Assembly: GCF_009908165.1 (NCBI RefSeq)
Contig: NZ_JAAAUC010000010.1
Span: forward strand, 62,001-126,000
Source of the DNA: Frigidibacter albus
GTDB lineage: Bacteria; Pseudomonadota; Alphaproteobacteria; Rhodobacterales; Rhodobacteraceae
Direction: 5' to 3'
DNA: 64,000 nucleotides
The notes below the pieces were generated by a model. The model was not told the origin of the DNA, did no database searches, and saw only the letters and a program-made list of their open reading frames with translations. Of the stretch, positions 55,114-64,000 are shown in pieces. Position 1 is the stretch's first letter, and every line of letters starts with the position of its first letter. The position numbers and the translations under genes are program-made.

Positions 55114-55476
55114 TTAGGGCCGCTCCACCCTGCGTAGCCTGTCCTTGAACCAAGACTGCAGCGCATCGTAGCCGATCTGGCCACTTGCCGCGTCAACGAC
55201 AAGATCGTCGATGGGCTCGTCATCGGGGATCGCCAGCCGATAGCCACTGCGCTCGATCAGGATTTCGACACAGATCCAGGCCGTCCGCTTGTTGCCGTCG
55301 ATGAACCCATGATTGCCAACCAGGCTCTGCAGCAGGGCCGCACATTTGCTCGAGAGCGGACGGTGATAGCCGGAAGACGGCCGTGCAAGCGCCGATTGGA
55401 TCAGGTGAAGGCTGGAGATACCTGGGCGCCCGCCTAATTCCATCGCAGCATCGTGGGCGAGGATGGCGTCCGCCAA
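55114..55476 (-). CDS. doc: Doc-like death-on-curing toxin (Fic fold)
   Basis: A 120-residue protein with the Fic/Doc motif HGFIDGNKRTA (residues 56-66), which has the core HxFxDGNxxR. Doc toxins phosphorylate EF-Tu and stop translation. The only possible start in the conserved region is TTG at 55476; the frame is open a few codons upstream (HYRLTLADA) to a TGA but has no ATG or GTG, and no ribosome binding site. Reading would follow the small gene 19 bases upstream, the probable antitoxin. Confidence 0.8.
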   Translation of the reverse strand: MADAILAHDAAMELGGRPGISSLHLIQSALARPSSGYHRPLSSKCAALLQSLVGNHGFIDGNKRTAWICVEILIERSGYRLAIPDDEPIDDLVVDAASGQIGYDALQSWFKDRLRRVERP

Positions 55477-55495
55477 AGTCAGTCTGTAATGCGCC

Positions 55496-55699
55496 CTACC
55501 GATTGACGAGCCTCTTCAATGCAGCGCTGCGTTTGCTGGAGGTCGCGGCAACGGACGATGCCGACTGTTTGCTTGCCCTGATGCGTGACTTGGCGGTCAT
55601 CACTTCTACCAGCCGACCGGACTCCGCCTCGCGCGTGATAGTGCCTCCCTTGACTTGGGAAGAAACCCGGTCTTCGGGAGATGAAATCTTGCGCGCCAT
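55496..55699 (-). CDS. Probable antitoxin of the Doc-like toxin, unusual type
   Basis: A 67-residue serine/arginine-rich protein, MARKISSPEDRVSSQVKGGT at the start, ending AALKRLVNR. It lacks the Phd fold signature and any obvious DNA-binding motif, and appears mostly disordered. An AGGAG site precedes the ATG at 55699. Position directly ahead of the toxin gene is the basis for the call. Confidence 0.6.
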   Translation of the reverse strand: MARKISSPEDRVSSQVKGGTITREAESGRLVEVMTAKSRIRASKQSASSVAATSSKRSAALKRLVNR

Positions 55700-55769
55700 C
55701 GCTGCTCCTGAACTCACACCCGCAATGTGGATCCGACGATCGTATTTGGCAAGACAGGGTGGAACAACC

Positions 55770-56591
55770 TCACCAGGTCGGATGAAACCGCCCCGCCGGG
55801 CTCAGCGTGAAGATCTCGCAGCCATCGGCCGTCACCCCCACCGAATGCTCGAACTGCGCCGACAGCGACTTGTCGCGGGTCACGGCGGTCCAGTCATCGG
55901 CCAGCACCTTCGTCTCGGGCCGCCCCAGATTCACCATCGGCTCGATGGTGAAGAACATGCCCTCCTCCAGCACCGCGCCCTTCCCCTGCCGCCCGTAATG
56001 CAGCACGTTCGGCGGCGCATGGAACACCCGGCCAAGCCCGTGGCCGCAGAAATCGCGCACCACGCTCATCCGCTGCGCCTCGACATAGCTTTGAATCGCA
56101 AAGCCGATATCGCCGAAGGTATTGCCCGGCCGCACCGCCTCGATCCCCAGCATCAGCGCGTCATGCGTCACCTGGATCAGCCGCTCGGCCTTGCGGCCCA
56201 GATTGCCGGCCACGTACATGCGGCTGCTGTCGCCGAACCAGCCATCCAGGATCACCGTCACGTCGATGTTCAGGATGTCGCCGTCCTTCAGCGTCTTCGG
56301 TCCCGGAATCCCGTGGCACACCACATGGTTGACGCTGATGCAGCTGGCATGGCGATAGCCGCGATAGCCGATGGTGGCCGACACGGTGCCAAGTTCCGTC
56401 ACCCGCCGGGTGATGAAATCGTCCAGCGCCTCGGTCGTGACCCCGGGTTCGACCAGCGCCGCCACCTCGTCCAGGATCCGTGCCGCGACCTGCCCGGCCG
56501 CCTGCATTCCGGCGAAATCGCCCGGCTCGTGAATCCGGATGCCGTCCTTGGTCAGCCTGCCGCGCGGATCGTCCACACCGCTACCTCTCAT
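55770..56591 (-). CDS. map: Methionine aminopeptidase, type I
   Basis: A 273-residue metallopeptidase that removes the initiator methionine. Conserved segments carry the metal ligands: ILNIDVTVILDGWFGDSS (two Asp), FCGHGLGRVFH (His), FFTIEPMVN (Glu) and QFEHSVGVT (Glu). HASCISVNHVVCHGIP precedes them. The ATG at 56591 follows GAGGTGG; a longer frame upstream is not supported. Divergent from the CinA-type gene. Confidence 0.95.
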   Translation of the reverse strand: MRGSGVDDPRGRLTKDGIRIHEPGDFAGMQAAGQVAARILDEVAALVEPGVTTEALDDFITRRVTELGTVSATIGYRGYRHASCISVNHVVCHGIPGPKTLKDGDILNIDVTVILDGWFGDSSRMYVAGNLGRKAERLIQVTHDALMLGIEAVRPGNTFGDIGFAIQSYVEAQRMSVVRDFCGHGLGRVFHAPPNVLHYGRQGKGAVLEEGMFFTIEPMVNLGRPETKVLADDWTAVTRDKSLSAQFEHSVGVTADGCEIFTLSPAGRFHPTW

Positions 56592-56715
56592 GCCGTGCCA
56601 CCTCATTCGTGAATGCCCCTTAGATAGTAACAAATTCCCGCCTTGGCCAGACCTGCGGCCTTTCCGGCCCCCGGGCGCGGGCCTATACCTGTTGCAACCC
56701 GTGAAGGAGCCCGCA

Positions 56716-57447
56716 ATGCCCAACCCCACCGCCGCAATTCTGGTCATCGGAGACGAGATCCTGTCGGGCCGCACCCGCGAGGGGAATGCCCATTATCTGG
56801 CGGGTGAGCTGACCCGCGCCGGCATCGACCTGCGTGAGATCCGGGTGGTGCCGGACGATCACGAAGGCATCGCCGACGCGGTGAATGCCCTGCGCGCCGC
56901 CCATGACCACCTCTTCACCTCGGGCGGCATCGGCCCCACCCATGACGACATCACCGCCGATGCCGTCGCCGCCGCCTTTGGCGTGGCCATCGACGTGCGC
57001 GAGGATGCCCGCGCCCTGATGGCCGCGCATTACGAGGCACGGGGAGTGGAATTCAACGCCGCTCGGATGCGGATGGCGCGGATCCCGGATGGCGCCACGC
57101 TGATCGAGAACCCGGTGTCGATTGCCCCGGGTTTCACCATCGGCAATGTGCATGTGATGGCCGGGGTGCCGAACGTGTTTCAGGCGATGGTCGCCTCGGT
57201 GCTGCCAAACCTGACCGGCGGGCAGCCACTGCTGTCGCAATCGCTGCGGGTGATGCGCCCCGAAGGCGCCGTGGCCGAAACGCTTGGCGCGCTGGCGGCG
57301 GCGCATCCGGGCGTCAGCATCGGCTCCTATCCGTTCTCGCAGGACGGCACCTATGGCACCAGCCTTGTCGTGCGCGGTCCGGTGGCGGCCGAGGTGGATG
57401 CCGCCATGGCCGCGATGAGCGCCGCCTTCGCGGGCGCACCGGAATGA
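56716..57447 (+). CDS. CinA N-terminal (molybdopterin-binding) family protein
   Basis: A 243-residue protein with the MoCF/CinA-N fold: AILVIGDEILSGRTREGN at the start, then TSGGIGPTHDDITADAVAAA, and AGVPNVFQAM. It lacks the C-terminal nicotinamide-nucleotide amidase domain of full CinA. Stand-alone forms are thought to act as pyrophosphatases on damaged nucleotides, which is not proven here. An AAGGAG site precedes the ATG; ATGA overlap with the next gene. Confidence 0.9.
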   Translation: MPNPTAAILVIGDEILSGRTREGNAHYLAGELTRAGIDLREIRVVPDDHEGIADAVNALRAAHDHLFTSGGIGPTHDDITADAVAAAFGVAIDVREDARALMAAHYEARGVEFNAARMRMARIPDGATLIENPVSIAPGFTIGNVHVMAGVPNVFQAMVASVLPNLTGGQPLLSQSLRVMRPEGAVAETLGALAAAHPGVSIGSYPFSQDGTYGTSLVVRGPVAAEVDAAMAAMSAAFAGAPE

Positions 57448-58148
57448 TCGACCTGCCGGGCGTGATGGACGCGACATGGCCAGCGGCCGCGCTCCACCGC
57501 GCCGGCCCCTGGCTGGTGCGCGAGGGGCAAGGCGGCGGCAAGCGCGTGTCAGCCGCCAGCGCCGAGGCGCCGTGGCAGCCCGCCGACATTGCGCTGGCCG
57601 AAGAGGCGCAAGCCGCCCTCGGCCAGCCGCCCCTGTTCCTGTTGCGCGAAGGCGAGGAGGCGCTGGATGCGGAACTGGGCGCACGGGGCTACCGCGTTGT
57701 CGACCCCGTCGTCGCCTATGCCGCGCCGGTCGCGCAGCTGACAGCGGTTCCCGTGCCGCCCATCCGGGTGTTCTCCATCTGGCCGCCGCTGGCGATCCAG
57801 ACCGACATCTGGGCCGAGGGCGGCATCGGCCCCGAACGGCTGGCGGTGATGGCGCGCACCACCTCCGATCACACCGCGCTGCTCGGGCGCATCAATGACC
57901 GGGCCGCGGGCAGCGCCTTCGTCGCCCTGCACGGGGATACCGCAATGCTGCACGCCCTGCACGTCCTGCCAGAGCAGCAGCGCAGCGGCCTTGGCGCCCA
58001 TATGATGCGCGCAGCGGCCTTCTGGGCGCAGGACCGCGGGGCGATTAACCTTTCCTTGGTGGTCACGCGCGAGAATGCGCCTGCCTGCGCGCTCTACGCT
58101 TCCTTGGGGATGCAAATCGTGGGACAATATCACTACCGAATGAAATGA
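57444..58148 (+). CDS. GNAT-family N-acetyltransferase
   Basis: A 234-residue protein with a C-terminal GNAT domain: LHALHVLPEQQRSGLGAHMM is the acetyl-CoA pyrophosphate loop (Q/RxxGxG/A), followed by NLSLVVTRENAPACALYASL and GMQIVGQYHYR. The N-terminal half is a degenerate second GNAT-like domain. The acceptor is unknown. Coupled to the CinA-type gene by a four-base overlap. Confidence 0.88.
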   Translation: MIDLPGVMDATWPAAALHRAGPWLVREGQGGGKRVSAASAEAPWQPADIALAEEAQAALGQPPLFLLREGEEALDAELGARGYRVVDPVVAYAAPVAQLTAVPVPPIRVFSIWPPLAIQTDIWAEGGIGPERLAVMARTTSDHTALLGRINDRAAGSAFVALHGDTAMLHALHVLPEQQRSGLGAHMMRAAAFWAQDRGAINLSLVVTRENAPACALYASLGMQIVGQYHYRMK

Positions 58149-58166
58149 GCCGCAAAGGCCAGAGCA

Positions 58167-58310
58167 GTGGACCAAACGCCAAGCCCCACCGCGCGTGACC
58201 TGCAGATGGTCGGGCCTATTCCCGATGCGACGCGGGCGTGTTGTGCCCTCTGCGGCAGGCCCGACAGCGTTTTGGCCACCAACCCCGAAGACCACGGCGC
58301 CGCCCGATGA
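58167..58310 (+). CDS. Small CxxC protein between GNAT and OmpA-type genes
   Basis: A 47-codon frame starting GTG, MDQTPSPTARDLQMVGPIPD then RACCALCGRPDSVL, ending TGA. The CCALCGRP resembles half of a zinc ribbon. It overlaps the next gene's ATG (ATGATGA). Upstream AAAGG is a weak ribosome binding site. Either a real mini-gene or the remnant of a longer HNH/zinc-ribbon gene. Confidence 0.4.
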   Translation: MDQTPSPTARDLQMVGPIPDATRACCALCGRPDSVLATNPEDHGAAR

Positions 58311-59278
58311 TGCGCGCCGCAGCCCTGCTCTCGCTGGCGTTGGCAGTTCCGTCGGCGGCCGGTGCTCAGGCGCTTGCCGCGCAGGGCGCGCCGCTGGCCC
58401 TGCCCGCGGCGGCAGAACGCAGCGGCGAGCGGATCGAGGCGCTTGGCAGCCATTCGCTGCCGCTTGGTCCCTATATGGACAGCGAAGTGCAAATGCTGCC
58501 CGTCGAGGGCGCAATCAGCCAGAGCGCCTGGCGCCTGCACGCGCCGGGCGCCACCACGCTGCAACTGCTGGCCCCGCTGCGCGAGCAGCTGGAGGAGGCG
58601 GGCTTCACCCTGCTGTATGACTGCGAGGATGACATCTGCGGCGGCTTCGACTTCCGCTACGCCGCCGCGCTGCTGCCCGAGCCTGACATGCATGTCGATC
58701 TGGGCGATTACCGCTTCCTCTCGGCGCAGAAAGGCGAGGGCGCAACGGCCGAGTATCTTGAGCTGTGGGTCAGCCGGTCCAGCGAGCACGGCTTCGTGCA
58801 GATCACCCATATCCGCCCCGCGGATGGCGCACCGCTGGCGGTGACCGGCTCTGCCAAGGCCCCGGCCCCCGCGAGCCCCTTCACCGATGCGGCCCCCCGC
58901 ACCGGGATCGCCAGCGCGTTGCAAGCCGCGGGTGTGGTGGCGCTGGATGATCTGGACTTTGCCACCGCCTCCTCGAACCTCGGCGAAGGCAGCTACGCCT
59001 CGCTCGCCGAGCTTGCCGACTATCTGGCGGCGAACCCCGACCAACGCATCACCCTCGTCGGCCATACCGACGCCGTGGGCAGCATCGACGCGAACATCAC
59101 CCTGTCGCGCAGCCGGGCGGCCTCGGTCATGGACCGGCTGGTGCGCCTGCATGGGGTGCCCCCCGCGCAGCTGGCGGCAGAAGGGGCGGGCTATCTTGCG
59201 CCCCGTGCGTCGAACCTGACGGATGAGGGCCGCGCCAGAAACAGAAGGGTCGAGGCCATGTTGACCCCGACCCAGTAA
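58307..59278 (+). CDS. OmpA-domain periplasmic protein
   Basis: A 323-residue exported protein. The signal peptide is residues 1-21 (RAAALLSLALAVPSAAGAQA). An N-terminal domain of about 190 residues includes a cysteine pair (YDCEDDICGGFDF). The C-terminal OmpA-like peptidoglycan-binding domain has LVGHTDAVGSIDANITLSRS with the conserved Asp and DEGRARNRRVEAML with Arg. It probably tethers a membrane or envelope complex to peptidoglycan. ATGs at 58307 and 58310 are both possible. Confidence 0.88.
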   Translation: MMRAAALLSLALAVPSAAGAQALAAQGAPLALPAAAERSGERIEALGSHSLPLGPYMDSEVQMLPVEGAISQSAWRLHAPGATTLQLLAPLREQLEEAGFTLLYDCEDDICGGFDFRYAAALLPEPDMHVDLGDYRFLSAQKGEGATAEYLELWVSRSSEHGFVQITHIRPADGAPLAVTGSAKAPAPASPFTDAAPRTGIASALQAAGVVALDDLDFATASSNLGEGSYASLAELADYLAANPDQRITLVGHTDAVGSIDANITLSRSRAASVMDRLVRLHGVPPAQLAAEGAGYLAPRASNLTDEGRARNRRVEAMLTPTQ

Positions 59279-59363
59279 CGCCCTTCTGGCGCACGGGCGC
59301 ACGGCGCCCAATTTGTTGCGCGGCACGCGTGGCGCGCCGCCCTTGTTGAGTATCAGGTGAATG

Positions 59364-60269
59364 TTACCAGTTCTCGGGGCCCTTGTCGGCAAAGGTCCGG
59401 GTCAGGAAATCGATGAAAGCGCGCACCTTGGGCTGTGTGAAGCGCCCCGGCGGATAGACCGCGTAGATCCCCAGCGTTTCTTGCGGCAGTTCAGGGATCG
59501 CATCCTCGACCAGCCCCTTGCGCATCGCCTCGGCATAGAGGAACGACGGCAGATAGGCGATCCCCAGCCCCGACACCGCGGCGTTCAGCAGCGATTGCCC
59601 GTCATTCACCGTCAGCCAGCCGGCCGTGCGCACCTGCCGCTTCTCGCCCGAGGGGGCCGAGATGCGCCAGACGTTCGCGCTGGACTGGTTGGAGTAATGC
59701 AGCAGCTTGTGGTCGTTCAGATCGTCGATCTTCTGCGGGTGACCATATTTCTGGAAATACTCCGGCGCGCCGATCATCCGCTTGGCGGTATCGGTCAGCT
59801 TGCGGGCGCGCAGCGTGCTGTCCTCCAGCTCGCCGATGCGGATCGCCATGTCGAAGCCTTCGGAAATCAGCTCCACATAGCGGTTGTTCAGCACCATGTT
59901 GACGGTAATATCCGGATATTCCTGCAGGAAATCGCCCAGAACCGGCGAGAGCAGGTTGACCCCGAAATCGGTCGCCACCGAGATCCGCAGCAGGCCCGAG
60001 GGCGCCGATTGCATCGAGGTGACCAGCGCATCCGCCTCTCCGGCATCGTTCAGCACGCGCCTTGCACGGTCGTAATAGGCCAGCCCGATCTCTGTCGGGC
60101 TGACGCGGCGGGTGGTGCGGTTCAGCAGCCGGGCGCCAAGGCGCGCCTCCAAGGCAGACACATGCTTGGACACGGCGGATTTGGAGATCCCCATCTTCTT
60201 GGCCGCGTCGGTAAACCCCCCTTGGTCCACCACCGTGGCGAAGGCCTCCATTTCGGTCAATCGGTCCAT
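59364..60269 (-). CDS. LysR-family transcriptional regulator
   Basis: A 301-residue regulator. The winged helix-turn-helix is at the N-terminus (MEAFATVVDQGGFTDAAKKM, then SKSAVSKHVSALEARLG), followed by a LysR substrate-binding domain (GLLRISVATDFG; DMAIRIGELEDSTL). The ATG at 60269 follows AGAGG. LysR targets are often divergent, but none is divergent here; the flavoenzyme gene 189 bases upstream runs in the same direction. Inducer unknown. Confidence 0.92.
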   Translation of the reverse strand: MDRLTEMEAFATVVDQGGFTDAAKKMGISKSAVSKHVSALEARLGARLLNRTTRRVSPTEIGLAYYDRARRVLNDAGEADALVTSMQSAPSGLLRISVATDFGVNLLSPVLGDFLQEYPDITVNMVLNNRYVELISEGFDMAIRIGELEDSTLRARKLTDTAKRMIGAPEYFQKYGHPQKIDDLNDHKLLHYSNQSSANVWRISAPSGEKRQVRTAGWLTVNDGQSLLNAAVSGLGIAYLPSFLYAEAMRKGLVEDAIPELPQETLGIYAVYPPGRFTQPKVRAFIDFLTRTFADKGPENW

Positions 60270-60457
60270 TGTGCACCTCTGCAAGACACTCGCTTGTGTC
60301 AGCATCTATCGGTGCCAAATCGGGCAGGAATGCGGAGAGGGTCCGGCAAATGTCGGGTATTGTGACAGATCGTTAATGGGGTGGAAACGATGCGGGGTAG
60401 CGACGCAAAGTGCCGTTTGTGTTATGTTACAACAGCTTGCGGGACAAAGCTAACAAA

Positions 60458-62545
<2,088 letters not shown>

Positions 62546-62554
62546 TCACGGGCT

Positions 62555-62935
62555 TTAGCCCGCGGTCTGCACCACATGGCGGCGGAAGGCCTTCTTCAGC
62601 AGGTCCAGCTCTGCCCGCAGCAGGTCGACCTCGGCGCGGATGTCATCTTCCAGCGGCACGCCGGTGACGATGGTGAAATGCCCCAGCGTGTCGCCGCTGC
62701 CCTCGTCGCGGATCACGAAGCTCTGCACCCCGTCCGACAGCAGGTCCGCCGGAATCGGTACGCTGACACGCCAGCGGCCAGGCCGGTCGGGGATCGAGGA
62801 CAGTTCGACCCCCGTCAGCGCGGCGTCCAGATGCCAGACCGCCAGCCGCGGTTGCTCATCCGCCGCGGGGGCCTTGAGCACGCCCTCCCACTTGCCGCCG
62901 TGGATGCGCGTCTTGGTCAGGATCATCTCGCCCAT
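62555..62935 (-). CDS. Conserved hypothetical protein with C-terminal coiled coil
   Basis: A 126-residue protein. A beta-rich N-terminal part (KTRIHGGKWEGVLKAP; GRWRVSVPIPADLLSDG; FTIVTGVPLEDD) is followed by a helix with leucine heptads (AEVDLLRAELDLLKKAF). No signal peptide. It is nine bases downstream of the DUF6478 gene and probably part of the same operon. Function unknown. Confidence 0.75.
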   Translation of the reverse strand: MGEMILTKTRIHGGKWEGVLKAPAADEQPRLAVWHLDAALTGVELSSIPDRPGRWRVSVPIPADLLSDGVQSFVIRDEGSGDTLGHFTIVTGVPLEDDIRAEVDLLRAELDLLKKAFRRHVVQTAG

Positions 62936-62944
62936 TGCGCCCTC

Positions 62945-63718
62945 TTAAAGCTCGGCCCGCGGCCGGCGGCTGAAGGTGATGTCGCGTAGCACGATCTGGT
63001 TCTGCTGCGGGCCTTCGAAGATCAGGTCCACCCAGGCGCGCTCCACCCGTTTTTCGTTCAGCTTGGTATAGGCGAGGTCGAATTCCGCCAGCACCTGCGG
63101 CTCGCGCAGGTCCAACTCGCGCACCACCTGTTCGGTATTCGGGCCGTGCTTGACGTTGAGCCGCGCGAAGATTTCCACCGGCTTTTCGGTCTCGATCACC
63201 GCTTCGAGCCGCACCAGATGCCGCAGCTTCAGCCCCTGCGCCGCCTCTTCCGGCAGGTCGATCACCAGGCTGAGGAACGAGCCGTCGAAATGGAACACAT
63301 CCATGCGCAGCCCGAAGGGGGCCAGGTCCGCCTCGCGCGTGTTGCGGATCTGGCGCAGGGTCAGTTCGCTTTCGCGGCAGTCATGGAAGACGGTCAGCCC
63401 GCCGCCCAGCTGGGTGCGGGTTTCGACCGCCGCATGGCCCGCGGGATTGACCGGGCCGGACCACAGGTCGGGCCGCCAGGACCAGTCGGTGCCAAGCGGG
63501 GTGCGGATGGCGTTCGACCCGATCAGCGGCAGGGTCAGCCGGCCTTCCGCCACGTGCAGAAGCCGGTCCAGCTCGCGCCGGATCTGGCGGGCGCGGCCGC
63601 GCAGGGCGCGCAGGCTGTCGAGGTCGATCTCTTCCGCCTCGGATGCGGCCCTGCCCCAGCGGCGCAGCACGCGCCGATGCATGAGACGGTCGAAGAGGGA
63701 TTCGATCTGGTCACTCAT
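62945..63718 (-). CDS. DUF6478-family protein
   Basis: A 257-residue protein. An N-terminal helical segment (SLFDRLMHRRVLRRWGRAAS) precedes a beta-rich domain (LGTDWSWRPDLWSGPVNPAG; FHFDGSFLSLVIDLPE). The pattern matches a Rhodobacterales family I recall as DUF6478. Function unknown. The adjacent short gene shares the beta-rich style and operon. Confidence 0.78.
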   Translation of the reverse strand: MSDQIESLFDRLMHRRVLRRWGRAASEAEEIDLDSLRALRGRARQIRRELDRLLHVAEGRLTLPLIGSNAIRTPLGTDWSWRPDLWSGPVNPAGHAAVETRTQLGGGLTVFHDCRESELTLRQIRNTREADLAPFGLRMDVFHFDGSFLSLVIDLPEEAAQGLKLRHLVRLEAVIETEKPVEIFARLNVKHGPNTEQVVRELDLREPQVLAEFDLAYTKLNEKRVERAWVDLIFEGPQQNQIVLRDITFSRRPRAEL

Positions 63719-63856
63719 TTTTCAATCCAGCCAGCGGCTTGGCGGCAGGGAATCGCACTCTGACGTGCGCAACGCTTAACATGGAAACGATTAACGCGGA
63801 TGGTTTCACGTTCATCCACAAAGGAAAAGCCCCAACGCGCTGCAATGCGGCACAAG

Positions 63857-64000
63857 TTACGGATCTGACGGGCGGGACGGGTTGGCGGCCTGCATCCGTG
63901 CCACGAATGTGTCCAGCACCGCGCGCGCGCGGCCGGCCGGAAGCGGGCTGCCCGCCTCGGACAGGACCGAGAGCGTGACCATGCGCCCGCGCAGGGACAG
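63857..64000 (-). CDS. C-terminal end of an unidentified protein (partial)
   Basis: An open frame enters from the right window edge and ends TAA at 63857. The visible 47 residues include LSLRGRMVTLSVLSEAGSPL and end NPSRPSDP. Codon use matches neighbouring genes. Too little is visible to name a family. Confidence 0.55.
   Translation of the reverse strand: MSLRGRMVTLSVLSEAGSPLPAGRARAVLDTFVARMQAANPSRPSDP

Noticed and set aside
60306-60457. Possible small RNA in the LysR upstream region (around GTTATGTTACAACA)
   Set aside because: Only a short near-palindrome is visible, without promoter plus terminator; it may simply be the LysR promoter or operator.

Overview
The window is a high-GC alphaproteobacterial chromosome segment. 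The evidence points to the Rhodobacteraceae/Paracoccaceae (Rhodobacter, Paracoccus, Gemmobacter type): ccoNOQP-ccoGHIS next to an FnrL-type regulator and hemN, a cytochrome c gene divergent from prephenate dehydratase, a COQ9 protein, a DUF1013 regulator, DUF6478, and a small SRP RNA gene. Most genes are core chromosomal genes. The clearly accessory parts are an IS5-family insertion at 26.5-27.3 kb and the block between the SRP RNA gene and dnaX (35.1-48.3 kb).

Layout. 0-7.5 kb: the hemE tail, a small gene overlapping hemF, hemF, two tandem paralogous lipoproteins, an SDR dehydrogenase, an RsmC-like methyltransferase, clpS, a HAD hydrolase and a SPOR-tailed D-Ala-D-Ala carboxypeptidase. 7.5-19 kb: a microaerobic respiration block made of ccoS-I-H-G and ccoP-Q-O-N (all minus), a tandem universal stress protein, fnrL and hemN. 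Five FNR-box-like palindromes sit in its intergenic gaps. 19-24.7 kb: a yejABEF-type peptide importer. 24.9-26.4 kb: a membrane-anchored cytochrome c and pheA, followed by the IS5-type element with a -1 frameshift heptamer. 27.3-35 kb: an SRPBCC protein, NudC, a CpdB-like nucleotidase, a HAD phosphatase, an NMT1/ThiY-like ABC importer and a small secreted protein.

35.0-43.55 kb: the SRP RNA gene (ffs) ends in a 16-bp sequence repeated exactly at 43,536-43,551. Between the copies lie a 5'-truncated tyrosine integrase, two CNNM/CorC-like membrane proteins, a fused SecDF, a small exported protein, and fragments of an SDR, a transposase and HipA. This looks like an immobilised island that used the SRP RNA gene as its attachment site. 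43.7-48.3 kb: a sorbosone-dehydrogenase-like protein and macAB. 48.4-51.1 kb: dnaX-ybaB-recR, which in other bacteria can lie directly beside the SRP RNA gene, so the whole 35.1-48.3 kb block may have been inserted.

51.4-64 kb: DUF1013 regulator, RNase T2, quinone oxidoreductase, COQ9, rpsU, a Doc-like toxin with an unusual antitoxin, map, a CinA-type protein, GNAT, an OmpA-domain protein, LysR, a FadH-type flavoenzyme and two conserved hypothetical genes.

The central functional theme is oxygen response. FnrL is predicted to control the cbb3 oxidase and its assembly genes, the stress protein and oxygen-independent haem synthesis, while hemF supplies the aerobic route. No CRISPR array, tRNA or rRNA gene was seen. 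All functional statements rest on motif recognition by eye; no database search was run.
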